13,969 nt of DNA from Oscillospiraceae bacterium (GTDB taxonomy: Bacteria > Bacillota_A > Clostridia > Oscillospirales > Ruminococcaceae): the NCBI GenBank assembly GCA_018109965.1, contig JAGBFE010000266.1, positions 1 to 13,969 on the forward strand. The letters are read 5' to 3'. A model generated the notes under the pieces. That model saw only the letters and a list, made by a program, of their open reading frames with translations, was not told the origin of the DNA and did not search any database. The position numbers and the translations under genes are program-made. Shown here one piece after another: positions 1 through 7,731 of this stretch (the stretch's first letter is position 1; each line of letters begins with the position of its first letter).

Positions 1-872
1 AGCTCCCAGTCTTTAACCTGTTTTTGTTTTTCGTACAAAGCAACATAGCTGTCATAGCGTGACTGCGATATTTCGCCTGCTTCCACCGCCGCTTTTACGC
101 TGCATCCGATTTCGGATGTGTGGCTGCAGTCAGCAAATTTGCAGTCATCAAGATGGTCGCCGAATTCAATAAACACATGCGGAAGGTCATATTTAGAGAT
201 AAAGTTGTCCCTGTCAAGTTCAATGGATGAAAAACCGGGGGTGTCGGCAACCATACAGTCACCCATATCAAAAATTTCCACCTGACGGGTTGTGTGCTTG
301 CCGCGGCCAAGCTTTTGGCTGATTGCATTTGTTTCCAGCTGCAAATCAGGGAACAATCTGTTGAGCAGTGTTGATTTACCTACGCCCGAGTTGCCCGCAA
401 AAGCACAAACCTTGTCCTTCATCAAGGCTTTAAGTGCCTCCAGTTGTTCAGTCTGTTCTTCCCCTGTGATAAATACATTGTATCCTGCTTTGGTATAAAT
501 TTCTTTTATTTCATCACAATGTGCGAGGTCTGCCTTGGTAATTGCAATTGCAACCTCAACATTTTTGTGCTGTGCAATAGCACACATTTTGTCAATAACA
601 AAATAATTTGGATTTGGCTCGGTAGTTGATATAACCAATATGAGCAAATCCAGATTTGCAAAAGGCGGACGGATGAACTGATTTTTTCGCTGGTGAATTT
701 TTGTGATAACATTTGTTCCCTGTTCGAACTCGGTTTCCACAATATCCCCTGCAAGCGGAGAAAGGGCAAGCTTTCTGAACTTGCCCTTTGCTTTACATTC
801 TATAATTGTTCCATCTTCGGTTTTTATATAATAAAACCCGCCTATGCTTTTTAAAACAATATTATTTTTCAT
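1..872 (-). CDS. rsgA: Ribosome small-subunit-dependent GTPase RsgA (3' end cut by window edge)
   Basis: Circularly permuted GTPase that helps mature the 30S ribosomal subunit. I translated 290 codons from an ATG at 872; no stop occurs before the window edge, so only a few C-terminal residues should be missing (family about 290-300 aa). Order: N-terminal OB-fold (about 1-65), then the permuted GTPase domain with G4 TKAD (112-115), the P-loop GNSGVGKST (160-168), switch I GRGKHTT (189-195) and G3 DTPG (210-213). A C-terminal zinc site follows, with C244, C249, H251 and C257 in the usual C-x4-C-x-H-x5-C pattern. A modest AGGAT sequence precedes the ATG. It lies 53 bases after prkC with no terminator between, so it is probably co-transcribed. 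In Bacillus subtilis the orthologue (CpgA) is a reported PrkC substrate, which fits this neighbourhood. Confidence 0.95.
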   Translation of the reverse strand, partial: MKNNIVLKSIGGFYYIKTEDGTIIECKAKGKFRKLALSPLAGDIVETEFEQGTNVITKIHQRKNQFIRPPFANLDLLILVISTTEPNPNYFVIDKMCAIAQHKNVEVAIAITKADLAHCDEIKEIYTKAGYNVFITGEEQTEQLEALKALMKDKVCAFAGNSGVGKSTLLNRLFPDLQLETNAISQKLGRGKHTTRQVEIFDMGDCMVADTPGFSSIELDRDNFISKYDLPHVFIEFGDHLDDCKFADCSHTSEIGCSVKAAVEAGEISQSRYDSYVALYEKQKQVKDWE

Positions 873-925
873 ATAATCCTATTTAAACAATTTATTGTAG
901 CACTGTAATGACTGAAATCATCATT

Positions 926-3004
926 TTATGTTCCACTGCTTGAGCTGTCTGAACTGCTGTTTGTACTGTCTGAACTGCTACTTGAATTATCAGTGCTGTT
1001 ACCGTTGCCTGTAGAAGGTCTGTTTACACATGTTACACCATCTGCATTTGCACTGTGTCCTCTTGTACCGCATACACTGCAAACAGGCACTGTTGGGCAG
1101 TTTGCAGATGTATGTCCTTCATCGTTACAGATTGAACAAGGCATTGCTTTATTACAGTTATCACATACCTGACCTTCAGTTAAGTTTGTATGATCACAGT
1201 TTGGACAAACACCATTTTCATCCTCATGTCCTTCTTTGCCGCAAACATCACATTTTTTAGGATGTTCTACGTGATCTTTGGAACCACAAACAGGACAGGT
1301 TGGATGCACTGTATGGTCAGTGGAACCACAGTCAGGACATTTTGGAGGGCCAGAGCTGATAACCAGTGTAACGCCACCACCTGCCTGAAGTTCAGAGCCA
1401 GCCTCAGGTGACTGTGCAATAACCACACCAACAGGTTCATAACTTTCTGCCTGAGTATAGTTTTCAACACGAAGTCCTGCTGCAGTTATAGCTCTTCTTG
1501 CTGTTGCAAGGTCAGCACTGCCAACAACATTAGGTACTTCACGGGTATTCTTTTCCTGGTCAATTGCGATATAAATTGTTACTGTGCTGCCGCTTGTAAC
1601 AAGTTCGCCTGCCTCAGGACTGGTTTTTACAACATTTCCGTCAACTACATCCTTTGTTTCTATGGTATCAATCGCAATGTTTACACCCATTTCTTCAAGG
1701 ATTTTTTGTGCTTCTGCCCTTGTGAAGTTTTTAAGTTCAGGCATTTCGCTTGTCATAACACCTTTGCTGACTTTAAGAGTTACTGTGCTGTTTTCTTTTA
1801 CAGTTCGTGGTGCTTTTGGTGTCTGAGCAAAAATTATATCTTTTTCATACTCATCGTTATATTGATATTCATATTCAAAATTAAGATTATAGCCGCTTTG
1901 TTTTACCTGACTTTCAGTCATACCAACAAAGCTTGGAAGTTCAATTTCCGGCTGATTTGAGAGCAAGGAGTTACCGCTCATTTTGAATATAAAAGTAATT
2001 GCAACCACAGCACTTATCATAAATGCTGCTGCAAGGCCTGCCATTACAGGCAAAAGCAATCTCTTGCCTTTTTTCACCTTTATCTTGCTTGTTTTCTTTT
2101 TCGCCATTGTATTCACCATTACTGTTTTTGTCTGTTCTTCGGCAACAGCTGCTTTACCATAGTCAAAAACAATTGCAGGGTTTTCTTTAAGTTTTTTCAA
2201 ATCCGCACGCATTTCGGCAGCGGACTGATATCTGTTTTCAGGTTCTTTTGCAATTGCTTTCATAATTATCTGTTCCATTCCTTTAGGAACACCATCAGCA
2301 TAAGTACTTATCGGTGGTGCTTCTTCAGAAAGCTGCTGCAGTGCAACTGAAACTGCGGTTTCTGACTGGAAAGGAAGTTTGCCTGTAAGCATCTCGTACA
2401 TCATAATACCGATGCTGTAAATATCGGAACGGTTGTTGGTACTTTGACCGCGTACCTGTTCAGGGCTGATATAGTGTACAGAACCGATTGCTTTGTCTGT
2501 TACTGTTCTCTGGTTTGCTGTAGAAAGTCTTGCAATACCAAAGTCCATTATTTTAAGGTCACCTTCACGGGTGAGCATAATATTCTGCGGTTTAAGGTCT
2601 CGGTGAATAACACCGTTTTCATGAGCATGTCCAAGCGCACCAAGAATTATGTTTGCAAAAACCAAAGTTTCTTCCCATGTAAGTTTGCCGCGGTTTTCGA
2701 TAAATTCTTTAAGTGTTAAACCTTTTATATATTCTACTACTAAGTATTTTTCGCTGTCTGTTATATTAAAATCGAGAACCTTGATGATACATTCGTGGTT
2801 GAGCAGGCTGATTGCCTTGCTTTCGTTTTTAAAACGTCTTACCAGTTCTTCATTTTCAAAAAATTCTTCTTTCAGGAATTTTACAGCAACTTCCTGACCT
2901 GACTGTTTATCAACAGCTTTATATACATTTGACATACCGCCAACCCCGATAAGAGAGATAATTTCATAGCGATTGTCAATAATCTTTCCTATATAATTTT
3001 CCAT
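926..3004 (-). CDS. prkC: PASTA-domain Ser/Thr protein kinase with a Cys-rich, zinc-knuckle-like extracellular tail
   Basis: Membrane Ser/Thr kinase of the PrkC/Stk1/PknB family, which senses cell-wall fragments outside and phosphorylates cytoplasmic targets. 692 aa. Kinase domain about 12-275: glycine loop near 20-27, ATP-binding K42, catalytic HRDLKPQN (134-141), DFG (154-156), activation-loop T162, T167 and T169, SPE 180-182. A basic juxtamembrane stretch (302-315) precedes one membrane helix (316-340). Three PASTA domains follow (about 354-415, 420-482, 488-552). Unusually, residues 556-659 carry 16 Cys in repeated C-x2-C-x4-H-x(4-8)-C units, then a Ser/Asn/Asp-rich tail (663-692); family members normally end at or soon after the last PASTA. 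A strong AGGAGG at 3009-3014 abuts the prpC stop and sets the start. The function of the kinase core is secure; the tail's role is unknown. Confidence 0.96.
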   Translation of the reverse strand: MENYIGKIIDNRYEIISLIGVGGMSNVYKAVDKQSGQEVAVKFLKEEFFENEELVRRFKNESKAISLLNHECIIKVLDFNITDSEKYLVVEYIKGLTLKEFIENRGKLTWEETLVFANIILGALGHAHENGVIHRDLKPQNIMLTREGDLKIMDFGIARLSTANQRTVTDKAIGSVHYISPEQVRGQSTNNRSDIYSIGIMMYEMLTGKLPFQSETAVSVALQQLSEEAPPISTYADGVPKGMEQIIMKAIAKEPENRYQSAAEMRADLKKLKENPAIVFDYGKAAVAEEQTKTVMVNTMAKKKTSKIKVKKGKRLLLPVMAGLAAAFMISAVVAITFIFKMSGNSLLSNQPEIELPSFVGMTESQVKQSGYNLNFEYEYQYNDEYEKDIIFAQTPKAPRTVKENSTVTLKVSKGVMTSEMPELKNFTRAEAQKILEEMGVNIAIDTIETKDVVDGNVVKTSPEAGELVTSGSTVTIYIAIDQEKNTREVPNVVGSADLATARRAITAAGLRVENYTQAESYEPVGVVIAQSPEAGSELQAGGGVTLVISSGPPKCPDCGSTDHTVHPTCPVCGSKDHVEHPKKCDVCGKEGHEDENGVCPNCDHTNLTEGQVCDNCNKAMPCSICNDEGHTSANCPTVPVCSVCGTRGHSANADGVTCVNRPSTGNGNSTDNSSSSSDSTNSSSDSSSSGT
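945..979 (-). repeat. 21-base-period direct repeat in the Ser-rich tail of prkC
   Basis: The 14-base word ctgtctgaactgct (plus-strand reading) occurs at 945-958 and again at 966-979. The 21-base period equals seven codons and encodes part of the Ser/Asp low-complexity tail. Such a repeat could expand or contract by slippage without shifting the frame. Confidence 0.7.
1028..1339 (-). other. Cys/His-rich repeat region encoded at the 3' end of prkC
   Basis: Codes for residues 556-659 of the kinase. Cysteines are at 556, 559, 570, 573, 585, 588, 600, 603, 614, 617, 623, 626, 636, 642, 645 and 659. Units: C556-x2-C-x4-H564-x5-C570; C570-x2-C-x4-H578-x6-C585; C585-x2-C-x4-H593-x6-C600; C623-x2-C-x4-H631-x4-C636, exactly classical CCHC zinc-knuckle spacing; and C642-x2-C-x4-H650-x8-C659. 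The pair C614/C617 has no matching His. The first two units also resemble each other in DNA: a 10-bp word (tggaaccaca) at 1279 and 1321 gives a 42-base period, suggesting local duplication. Predicted outside the cell because it follows the single membrane helix and the PASTA domains. Metal binding is inferred from spacing only. Confidence 0.8.
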
Positions 3005-3014
3005 TATGCCTCCT

Positions 3015-3737
3015 CTATACTGCTATAACAACTGCGGTTATATTGTCTGTTGCCTGATTTTTAAGTGCCGACTGTATCAGTCTGTCAGGCATTGCAAAAA
3101 TATTTGGCTGAGTTAATATTTCCACTATTTCGTGCGGGGACACAAAATTTGTAAGTCCGTCTGTTGCGCACATAAGTATATCTCCCGGGTATACCTCAAG
3201 TTCCGCCACATCTACCTGAACGGTTTCTTCCACGCCAACTGCGCGTGTTATAAGATTTTTTTGCGGATGATTGGTCGCTTCTTCTTCACTTATCTTGCCT
3301 TGAATCAAAAGCTCCTGCACAACCGAATGGTCACTTGTAATAAGTGCCAGTTTTGAGTCCCTCACTATATAAACACGTGAGTCTCCTGCATGATAGACTG
3401 TGCATTTGCTGCCATTTATGGTTACGCCTGCAACAGTTGTTCCCATTCCCTTATATTCGCTGTTCTTTTCGCCAAGATTGTATATTGCCCTGCAGGCGTC
3501 TTCGATTGCAGCAAGAACAGTTTTTTCTTCATTGAAAGATGTGCTTTCGTTGTGGACATACAGTGAATCTTCAATGTATTTTGCCAGCAGGTCACTGGCG
3601 ATTTTCCCGCCTTTGACACCGCCCATTCCGTCACACACAAAACCAAAGCTGACGTTGTTAAGCAGTCTGCCCGCTATATATTTGTCCTGATTTTCACTTC
3701 TTCGGTTGCCAATATTGGTAGCCCCTGAAATTTTCAT
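3015..3737 (-). CDS. prpC: PP2C-family Ser/Thr protein phosphatase (PrpC/Stp)
   Basis: Cytoplasmic metal-dependent phosphatase that reverses phosphorylation by the adjacent PASTA kinase. 240 aa, close to the 245-255 usual for bacterial stand-alone PP2C enzymes. Visible motifs: SENQD (14-18), CDGMGG (35-40) with metal-binding D36 and G37, GMGTT (97-101), HAGDSR (116-121), SDHS (135-138), TRAVG (164-168), ATDGL (191-195) with D193, and DNIT (231-234) with metal-binding D231. All the key acidic residues are present. The start at 3737 has AGGTGA just upstream, four bases beyond the rlmN stop. Its stop lies 10 bases before the kinase start, so the two are translated from one message as a kinase/phosphatase pair. 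Confidence 0.96.
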   Translation of the reverse strand: MKISGATNIGNRRSENQDKYIAGRLLNNVSFGFVCDGMGGVKGGKIASDLLAKYIEDSLYVHNESTSFNEEKTVLAAIEDACRAIYNLGEKNSEYKGMGTTVAGVTINGSKCTVYHAGDSRVYIVRDSKLALITSDHSVVQELLIQGKISEEEATNHPQKNLITRAVGVEETVQVDVAELEVYPGDILMCATDGLTNFVSPHEIVEILTQPNIFAMPDRLIQSALKNQATDNITAVVIAV

Positions 3738-3741
3738 TTAA

Positions 3742-4767
3742 TCACCTGTGTTCATTTCTCAGCTGTCCGCAGGCAGCAGAAATATCCTGCCCAAGACGGC
3801 GTCTGATTGTAGCATTGACATTTAACTGTGTAAGCTTTTGCTGAAAATCCCTGATTATCTTTGCGTCACTCTGTGTAAACGGAGAGCCGTCCACAGGGTT
3901 GACAGGGATAAGGTTGACATGGTTTATAAAACCGCTTAAAAGTTTTGAAAGACGCACAGCATCTTCCTGTGTGTCATTTTCACCTTTAATCATTGCATAT
4001 TCAAAACTGATTCGGCGGCCTGTTGTTTTTGTATAGTCTCTGCAGGCCTGCATAAGCTGCTCCAACGGATATGCATTTGTAACAGGCATAGTGCGTTTGC
4101 GAGCTTCGTTTGTGGTTGCATGGAGAGAGATTGAAAGTGTTATGCCCAGTTTGAGTTTTGCAAGCTCATATATTTTTGGAACTATGCCGCAAGTGGAAAG
4201 GCTGATGTTTCTCTGACTGATATTTTTGCCCTCTGCAGAGGAAATAATCTTTATAAAACGGATAACATTGTCATAGTTGTCGAGCGGCTCGCCTATCCCC
4301 ATAAGCACGATATTGCTTATGCGCTCACCTGTGTCAGCTTCGGTAGTGTAAATCTGGGACAAAATTTCGCTTGTTGCAAGGTCACGCACCTTGCCACCCT
4401 GTGTGGAAGCACAAAATTTGCATCCCATACGGCAACCGACCTGACTGGAAACGCATATGCTGTTGCCGTGCTCATATTTCATAAGTACAGATTCGATACA
4501 GTTTCCGTCGGCAAGACGATAAAGATATTTGATTGTTCCATCTTTTGAAACCTGTTTTTGTGCAATTTCCAGTTTTGTGAGAGTGCAGCTTTCGCCAAGC
4601 TGTTCTCTGACAGCCTTTGAAAGGTTTGTCATTTCATCAAAGGATTCTGCATTTTTCTGGTGCAGCCAGGAATAAATCTGCTTTGCATTGAAGCTTTTAA
4701 GCCCCATTGAAATAACATATTCGGTAAGCTGCTGCATATCCAGGCTTTTAATATCTACTTTTTCCAT
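3742..4767 (-). CDS. rlmN: Dual-specificity 23S rRNA/tRNA adenine-C2 methyltransferase RlmN
   Basis: Radical-SAM enzyme that methylates C2 of A2503 in 23S rRNA and, in E. coli, A37 of some tRNAs. 341 aa, typical length. The iron-sulfur motif C112-x3-C116-x2-C119 is intact. C105, seven residues before it, and C333 near the C-terminus match the two mechanistic cysteines of E. coli RlmN (C118 and C355). GEPL is at 159-162. The C-terminal AACGQL context around C333 is typical of RlmN. The Cfr resistance enzyme shares the chemistry but not this operon context, so RlmN is the better call. The start lies four bases after the rsmB stop; the ribosome binding site is weak, suggesting translational coupling. 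Confidence 0.97.
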   Translation of the reverse strand: MEKVDIKSLDMQQLTEYVISMGLKSFNAKQIYSWLHQKNAESFDEMTNLSKAVREQLGESCTLTKLEIAQKQVSKDGTIKYLYRLADGNCIESVLMKYEHGNSICVSSQVGCRMGCKFCASTQGGKVRDLATSEILSQIYTTEADTGERISNIVLMGIGEPLDNYDNVIRFIKIISSAEGKNISQRNISLSTCGIVPKIYELAKLKLGITLSISLHATTNEARKRTMPVTNAYPLEQLMQACRDYTKTTGRRISFEYAMIKGENDTQEDAVRLSKLLSGFINHVNLIPVNPVDGSPFTQSDAKIIRDFQQKLTQLNVNATIRRRLGQDISAACGQLRNEHR

Positions 4768-4771
4768 TCTA

Positions 4772-6079
4772 TCACATTTTTCTCAGCACTGCCACAAAAA
4801 AGCCGTCGAAACCTGTCAAATGTGATAAAAATGTAACCTTTTCATCACTATTGATTACGTTTTCAACAGGACAATGCTGTTTTTCAAGTTTAAAATTTAT
4901 ATTTTCTTTTAAAAATCTGTCCACAACCTGCTCGTTTTCCTGTCTGTTTATGGTACAGGTTGAATAAACTATTGTGCCATTGGCTTTAAGATATTTTGAT
5001 GCTGTTGTCAGAATATCATACTGAAGCTGTGCAAGATTGTCAACTTCAGTCATTGATTTATATCTCAAGTCAGGCTTTTTGGGGATAATACCTATACCGG
5101 AACAAGGCACATCACAGATTATGACATCATATTTTTTTAATTTATCGTTATAGATTTCACCGCTGTTTTGTACAGTAGTTATATTTGACAGTCCAAGCCT
5201 TTTTGCACCGTCCTGTATCAGCTTTAACCTTGAAGCGTTTGGGTCACAGCTGGTAACACTGCCGCTGCCACCAAGTTCAATAGCCGCCGCAAAACTTTTT
5301 CCTCCCGGTGCGGCACACAAATCAAGAACATCATTATCTTTTTGTATGCCCGCTGCCCTGACTGCATACTGGCTGGTAATCCCCTGCACATAGAAATAAC
5401 CTTCTTTAAAACCGGGGATATCTGTAACACTGCCTTTGTGTATTATCTCTATACCGTCATCAAGTGGCATCTGATTGTATGTAAGTCCACTGTCAGCAAT
5501 AAGCTTTTTGAAATCCTGTGCTGATATCTTTGTTGTGTTTATCTTCACTGTAAATTTAGGTGTGATAAACATTCCTTTTAAAATATCTTCGGCACTGTCA
5601 GGATAATCTCTGAGAATTATTTTTACAATATCGGTATTAACGGAATATTTTACCGACAGTTCAGTGAGCTTATCTTTGAAAGTTTCTTTGTCAATATCAA
5701 ATTTCTGACATTTCCTTAAGACAGCATTAACCAAGCCCTTGGCACTGGTCTTTTTAAATACAGGACACAGTCCAACCGCCTGGTTAATGGCCGCATAAGC
5801 CGGCACAGATTGCATATATAAAAGCTGATAAAGCCCGCTTTGCAGAATTGCAACAATTTCTTTGTCCATTTTTGCAATTGGCTTGGAAAGCTGTTTTTGC
5901 AGGATGTAGTTGAGGGTGAGTTTTCGCTCAACTGTGCCGTAAAACAGCTTTGTCGCAAAGGCTTTATCCTGATTTGTAAGGCTGTGATTGTCTATTTCTG
6001 ACAAAAGCACAAGATTTGAAAATCCCGATGACTCCACCTTCAAAAGACAGTCCACAACCAGTTTTCTTGCTGTATCCAT
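4772..6079 (-). CDS. rsmB: 16S rRNA (cytosine-967-C5) methyltransferase RsmB
   Basis: SAM-dependent m5C methyltransferase acting on 16S rRNA C967. 435 aa, normal for the family. An N-terminal NusB-like RNA-binding domain covers about 1-135. The Rossmann methyltransferase domain follows, with the SAM-binding LCAAPGGK (254-261) and the two cysteines of m5C enzymes: C326 in PCSG (325-328) and C375 in STCT (373-376). By family knowledge the second forms the covalent adduct with cytosine and the first assists product release. It starts three bases after the YugP-like peptidase stop and ends four bases before rlmN, so two rRNA methyltransferases sit back to back. Its own ribosome binding site is poor (AAGAGAC-like), again pointing to coupling. 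Confidence 0.96.
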   Translation of the reverse strand: MDTARKLVVDCLLKVESSGFSNLVLLSEIDNHSLTNQDKAFATKLFYGTVERKLTLNYILQKQLSKPIAKMDKEIVAILQSGLYQLLYMQSVPAYAAINQAVGLCPVFKKTSAKGLVNAVLRKCQKFDIDKETFKDKLTELSVKYSVNTDIVKIILRDYPDSAEDILKGMFITPKFTVKINTTKISAQDFKKLIADSGLTYNQMPLDDGIEIIHKGSVTDIPGFKEGYFYVQGITSQYAVRAAGIQKDNDVLDLCAAPGGKSFAAAIELGGSGSVTSCDPNASRLKLIQDGAKRLGLSNITTVQNSGEIYNDKLKKYDVIICDVPCSGIGIIPKKPDLRYKSMTEVDNLAQLQYDILTTASKYLKANGTIVYSTCTINRQENEQVVDRFLKENINFKLEKQHCPVENVINSDEKVTFLSHLTGFDGFFVAVLRKM

Positions 6080-6082
6080 AGC

Positions 6083-6775
6083 TTAGTCTCTTCTTCTGCC
6101 GCCAAAGCGTAAAATGAGTCTCAAAAGGTTTGCCACCGCAACAGCCAGTGCTGCTACATAAGTCATAGCTGCAGCTCCAAGCACCTTTTTCACACCATAA
6201 AGTTCTTCATCACCGATGCTGCCGCTCATTTCCAGCGCATTTACAGCACGTCTGCTTGCATTGAACTCAACAGGCAGTGTAACAAGCTGAAAAACTGCAA
6301 CTGTAGCAAACAGCAGCAGACCAATGTTGATAAGCGGATCCATACCCATAAATGCACCGATAAGCACAAGCGGAATGGAAAGCTGTGAACCGATATTGGT
6401 AACAGGGATAATTGCTGAACGCAGTTTTATAGGTGCATAATTCTGTGCATACTGCACTGCATGGCCTGCTTCGTGAGCTGCAACACCAACTGCTGCAACA
6501 CTGTTGGAGCCAAAAACACTGTCTGACAGACGGATTACATTTGTTTTTGGGTCATAGTGGTCGGTAAGATTGCCTGCCACTCGTTCCACCTGAACATTAT
6601 AAAGTCCGTTTGCTGCAAGGATACGGCGTGCTGCTTCGTATCCTGTCATACCGCTGTATGTTCTTTGCTGTGAATATCTTTTGAATGTGCTGTTTACCTT
6701 TGCCTGTGCCCACATTGAAAAAATCATTGCAGGAATGACAAGAATAAGGTAATAAGTGTCAATTCCGTAATACAT
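6083..6775 (-). CDS. YugP-type membrane zinc metallopeptidase
   Basis: Integral-membrane metalloprotease of the Zn_peptidase_2 (B. subtilis YugP) family; physiological substrate unknown. 230 aa from the ATG at 6775. N-terminal membrane helix about 6-24, the zinc motif HEAGH (101-105), hydrophobic segments about 121-142 and 147-167, then E170 in LPVEFNASRRA as the probable third zinc ligand, a last helix about 199-222 and a basic C-terminal end. The frame is open up to 6838, but the extra 21 residues would run into fmt; AGAGGTGA at 6780-6787 and the family's usual N-terminus make 6775 the start. It lies 20 bases after fmt and 3 bases before rsmB. The family is common at this locus in Firmicutes. 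Confidence 0.9.
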   Translation of the reverse strand: MYYGIDTYYLILVIPAMIFSMWAQAKVNSTFKRYSQQRTYSGMTGYEAARRILAANGLYNVQVERVAGNLTDHYDPKTNVIRLSDSVFGSNSVAAVGVAAHEAGHAVQYAQNYAPIKLRSAIIPVTNIGSQLSIPLVLIGAFMGMDPLINIGLLLFATVAVFQLVTLPVEFNASRRAVNALEMSGSIGDEELYGVKKVLGAAAMTYVAALAVAVANLLRLILRFGGRRRD

Positions 6776-6779
6776 CAAG

Positions 6780-6787
6780 TCACCTCT
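6780..6787 (-). promoter_or_regulatory. Ribosome binding site for the YugP-type peptidase
   Basis: Minus-strand AGAGGTGA ends four bases before the ATG at 6775. It rejects the longer open frame starting at 6838, which would overlap the end of fmt. Confidence 0.75.
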
Positions 6788-6795
6788 GATTTGTA

Positions 6796-7731
6796 TTAAA
6801 GTATATCGCCTTTTGCAAAGCGTCTGCCAAGGCTCCATGCTGTGCCGTCCATAGCTTTTGAGCCCTCTGGCTGAACAGTTACAAACTCCAGTGCACCGTC
6901 AGCAAACGCCACCACCAACGGCTTTGTGGAAATAATTTCCCCTGCTTTGCCACTGCCCTGTGCAAGTTTTGTCTTTATAACCTTGACCTTTTTGTCACCA
7001 TACATAAAATGTGCACTTGGCCATGGGTTTTGCCCTCTTACTTTATTATGAATAACCTTTGCGGAATTATTAAAATCGAAAAGTGCCATTTCTTTTGTAA
7101 GCGGCGGTGCAAGTGTTGCTTTTGAATGGTCCTGCGGAGTACGTGTTGCTGTACCGTTTATAATATCTTCGCACACTTTGGAAAGGAAAATTTTGCCTTT
7201 TTGTTCAACGTCGGCAAAAAGTTCCTCCTGGGTTTCGTTTTCACCTATTTCAATTGGCAGTACATCAATAATATCACCTGTATCAAGGCCTTCATCAATG
7301 TGCATTACAGTAACACCTGTCTGTTTATCGCCGTTGATAAGTGCCCACTGAATAGGTGCGGCACCACGGTACTGCGGCAAAAGTGAAACGTGGAGGTTTA
7401 CGCAGCCAAACTGCGGAACCTCGATAACCTCTTTTGGCAAAATTCTGCCATAGGCAACGACCACAATAAGGTCTGGTGCAAGCTCTTTTATAATTTCAGC
7501 TGCCTCTCCTCTGACTGTTTTTGGCTGATAAACAGGGATATTGTGTTCCATTGCACACACCTTTACAGGCGGTGGAGTCATTATCTGTTTTCTGCCCACA
7601 GGTTTGTCTTCACGGGTAAATGCCCCGATAACATTCCATCCGTCATTTACAAGCTGCTCCAGGCACCCTCTTGCTATTTCAGGTGTGCCCATAAACAGCA
7701 CTTTTACATCTTTTTTAGTCATAGTCTTCAT
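6796..7731 (-). CDS. fmt: Methionyl-tRNA formyltransferase
   Basis: Transfers a formyl group from 10-formyl-tetrahydrofolate to initiator Met-tRNA. 311 aa from the first ATG. The N-terminal Rossmann catalytic domain has LFMGTPE (12-18), SLLPQYRG (116-123) and the catalytic triad N112, H114 and D150, whose spacing matches N106, H108 and D144 of E. coli. The C-terminal OB-like tRNA-binding domain spans about 212-311. Two starts are possible: the ATG at 7731 overlaps def by 17 bases, whereas the ATG at 7722 overlaps it by 8 bases as ATGACTAA. The second matches the family N-terminus better and mirrors the remA/gmk junction, so it may be the true start. With Def it forms the formylation/deformylation pair. 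Confidence 0.96.
   Translation of the reverse strand: MKTMTKKDVKVLFMGTPEIARGCLEQLVNDGWNVIGAFTREDKPVGRKQIMTPPPVKVCAMEHNIPVYQPKTVRGEAAEIIKELAPDLIVVVAYGRILPKEVIEVPQFGCVNLHVSLLPQYRGAAPIQWALINGDKQTGVTVMHIDEGLDTGDIIDVLPIEIGENETQEELFADVEQKGKIFLSKVCEDIINGTATRTPQDHSKATLAPPLTKEMALFDFNNSAKVIHNKVRGQNPWPSAHFMYGDKKVKVIKTKLAQGSGKAGEIISTKPLVVAFADGALEFVTVQPEGSKAMDGTAWSLGRRFAKGDIL

Noticed and set aside
873..925. Possible terminator between prkC and rsgA
   Set aside because: Only short 4-5 bp stems are present and no T-run follows, so read-through is expected.
1028..1339. Cys-rich region as a frameshift or misread frame
   Set aside because: It continues the kinase frame from PASTA domain 3, its Cys/His spacing is regular, and the stop follows a normal low-complexity tail.
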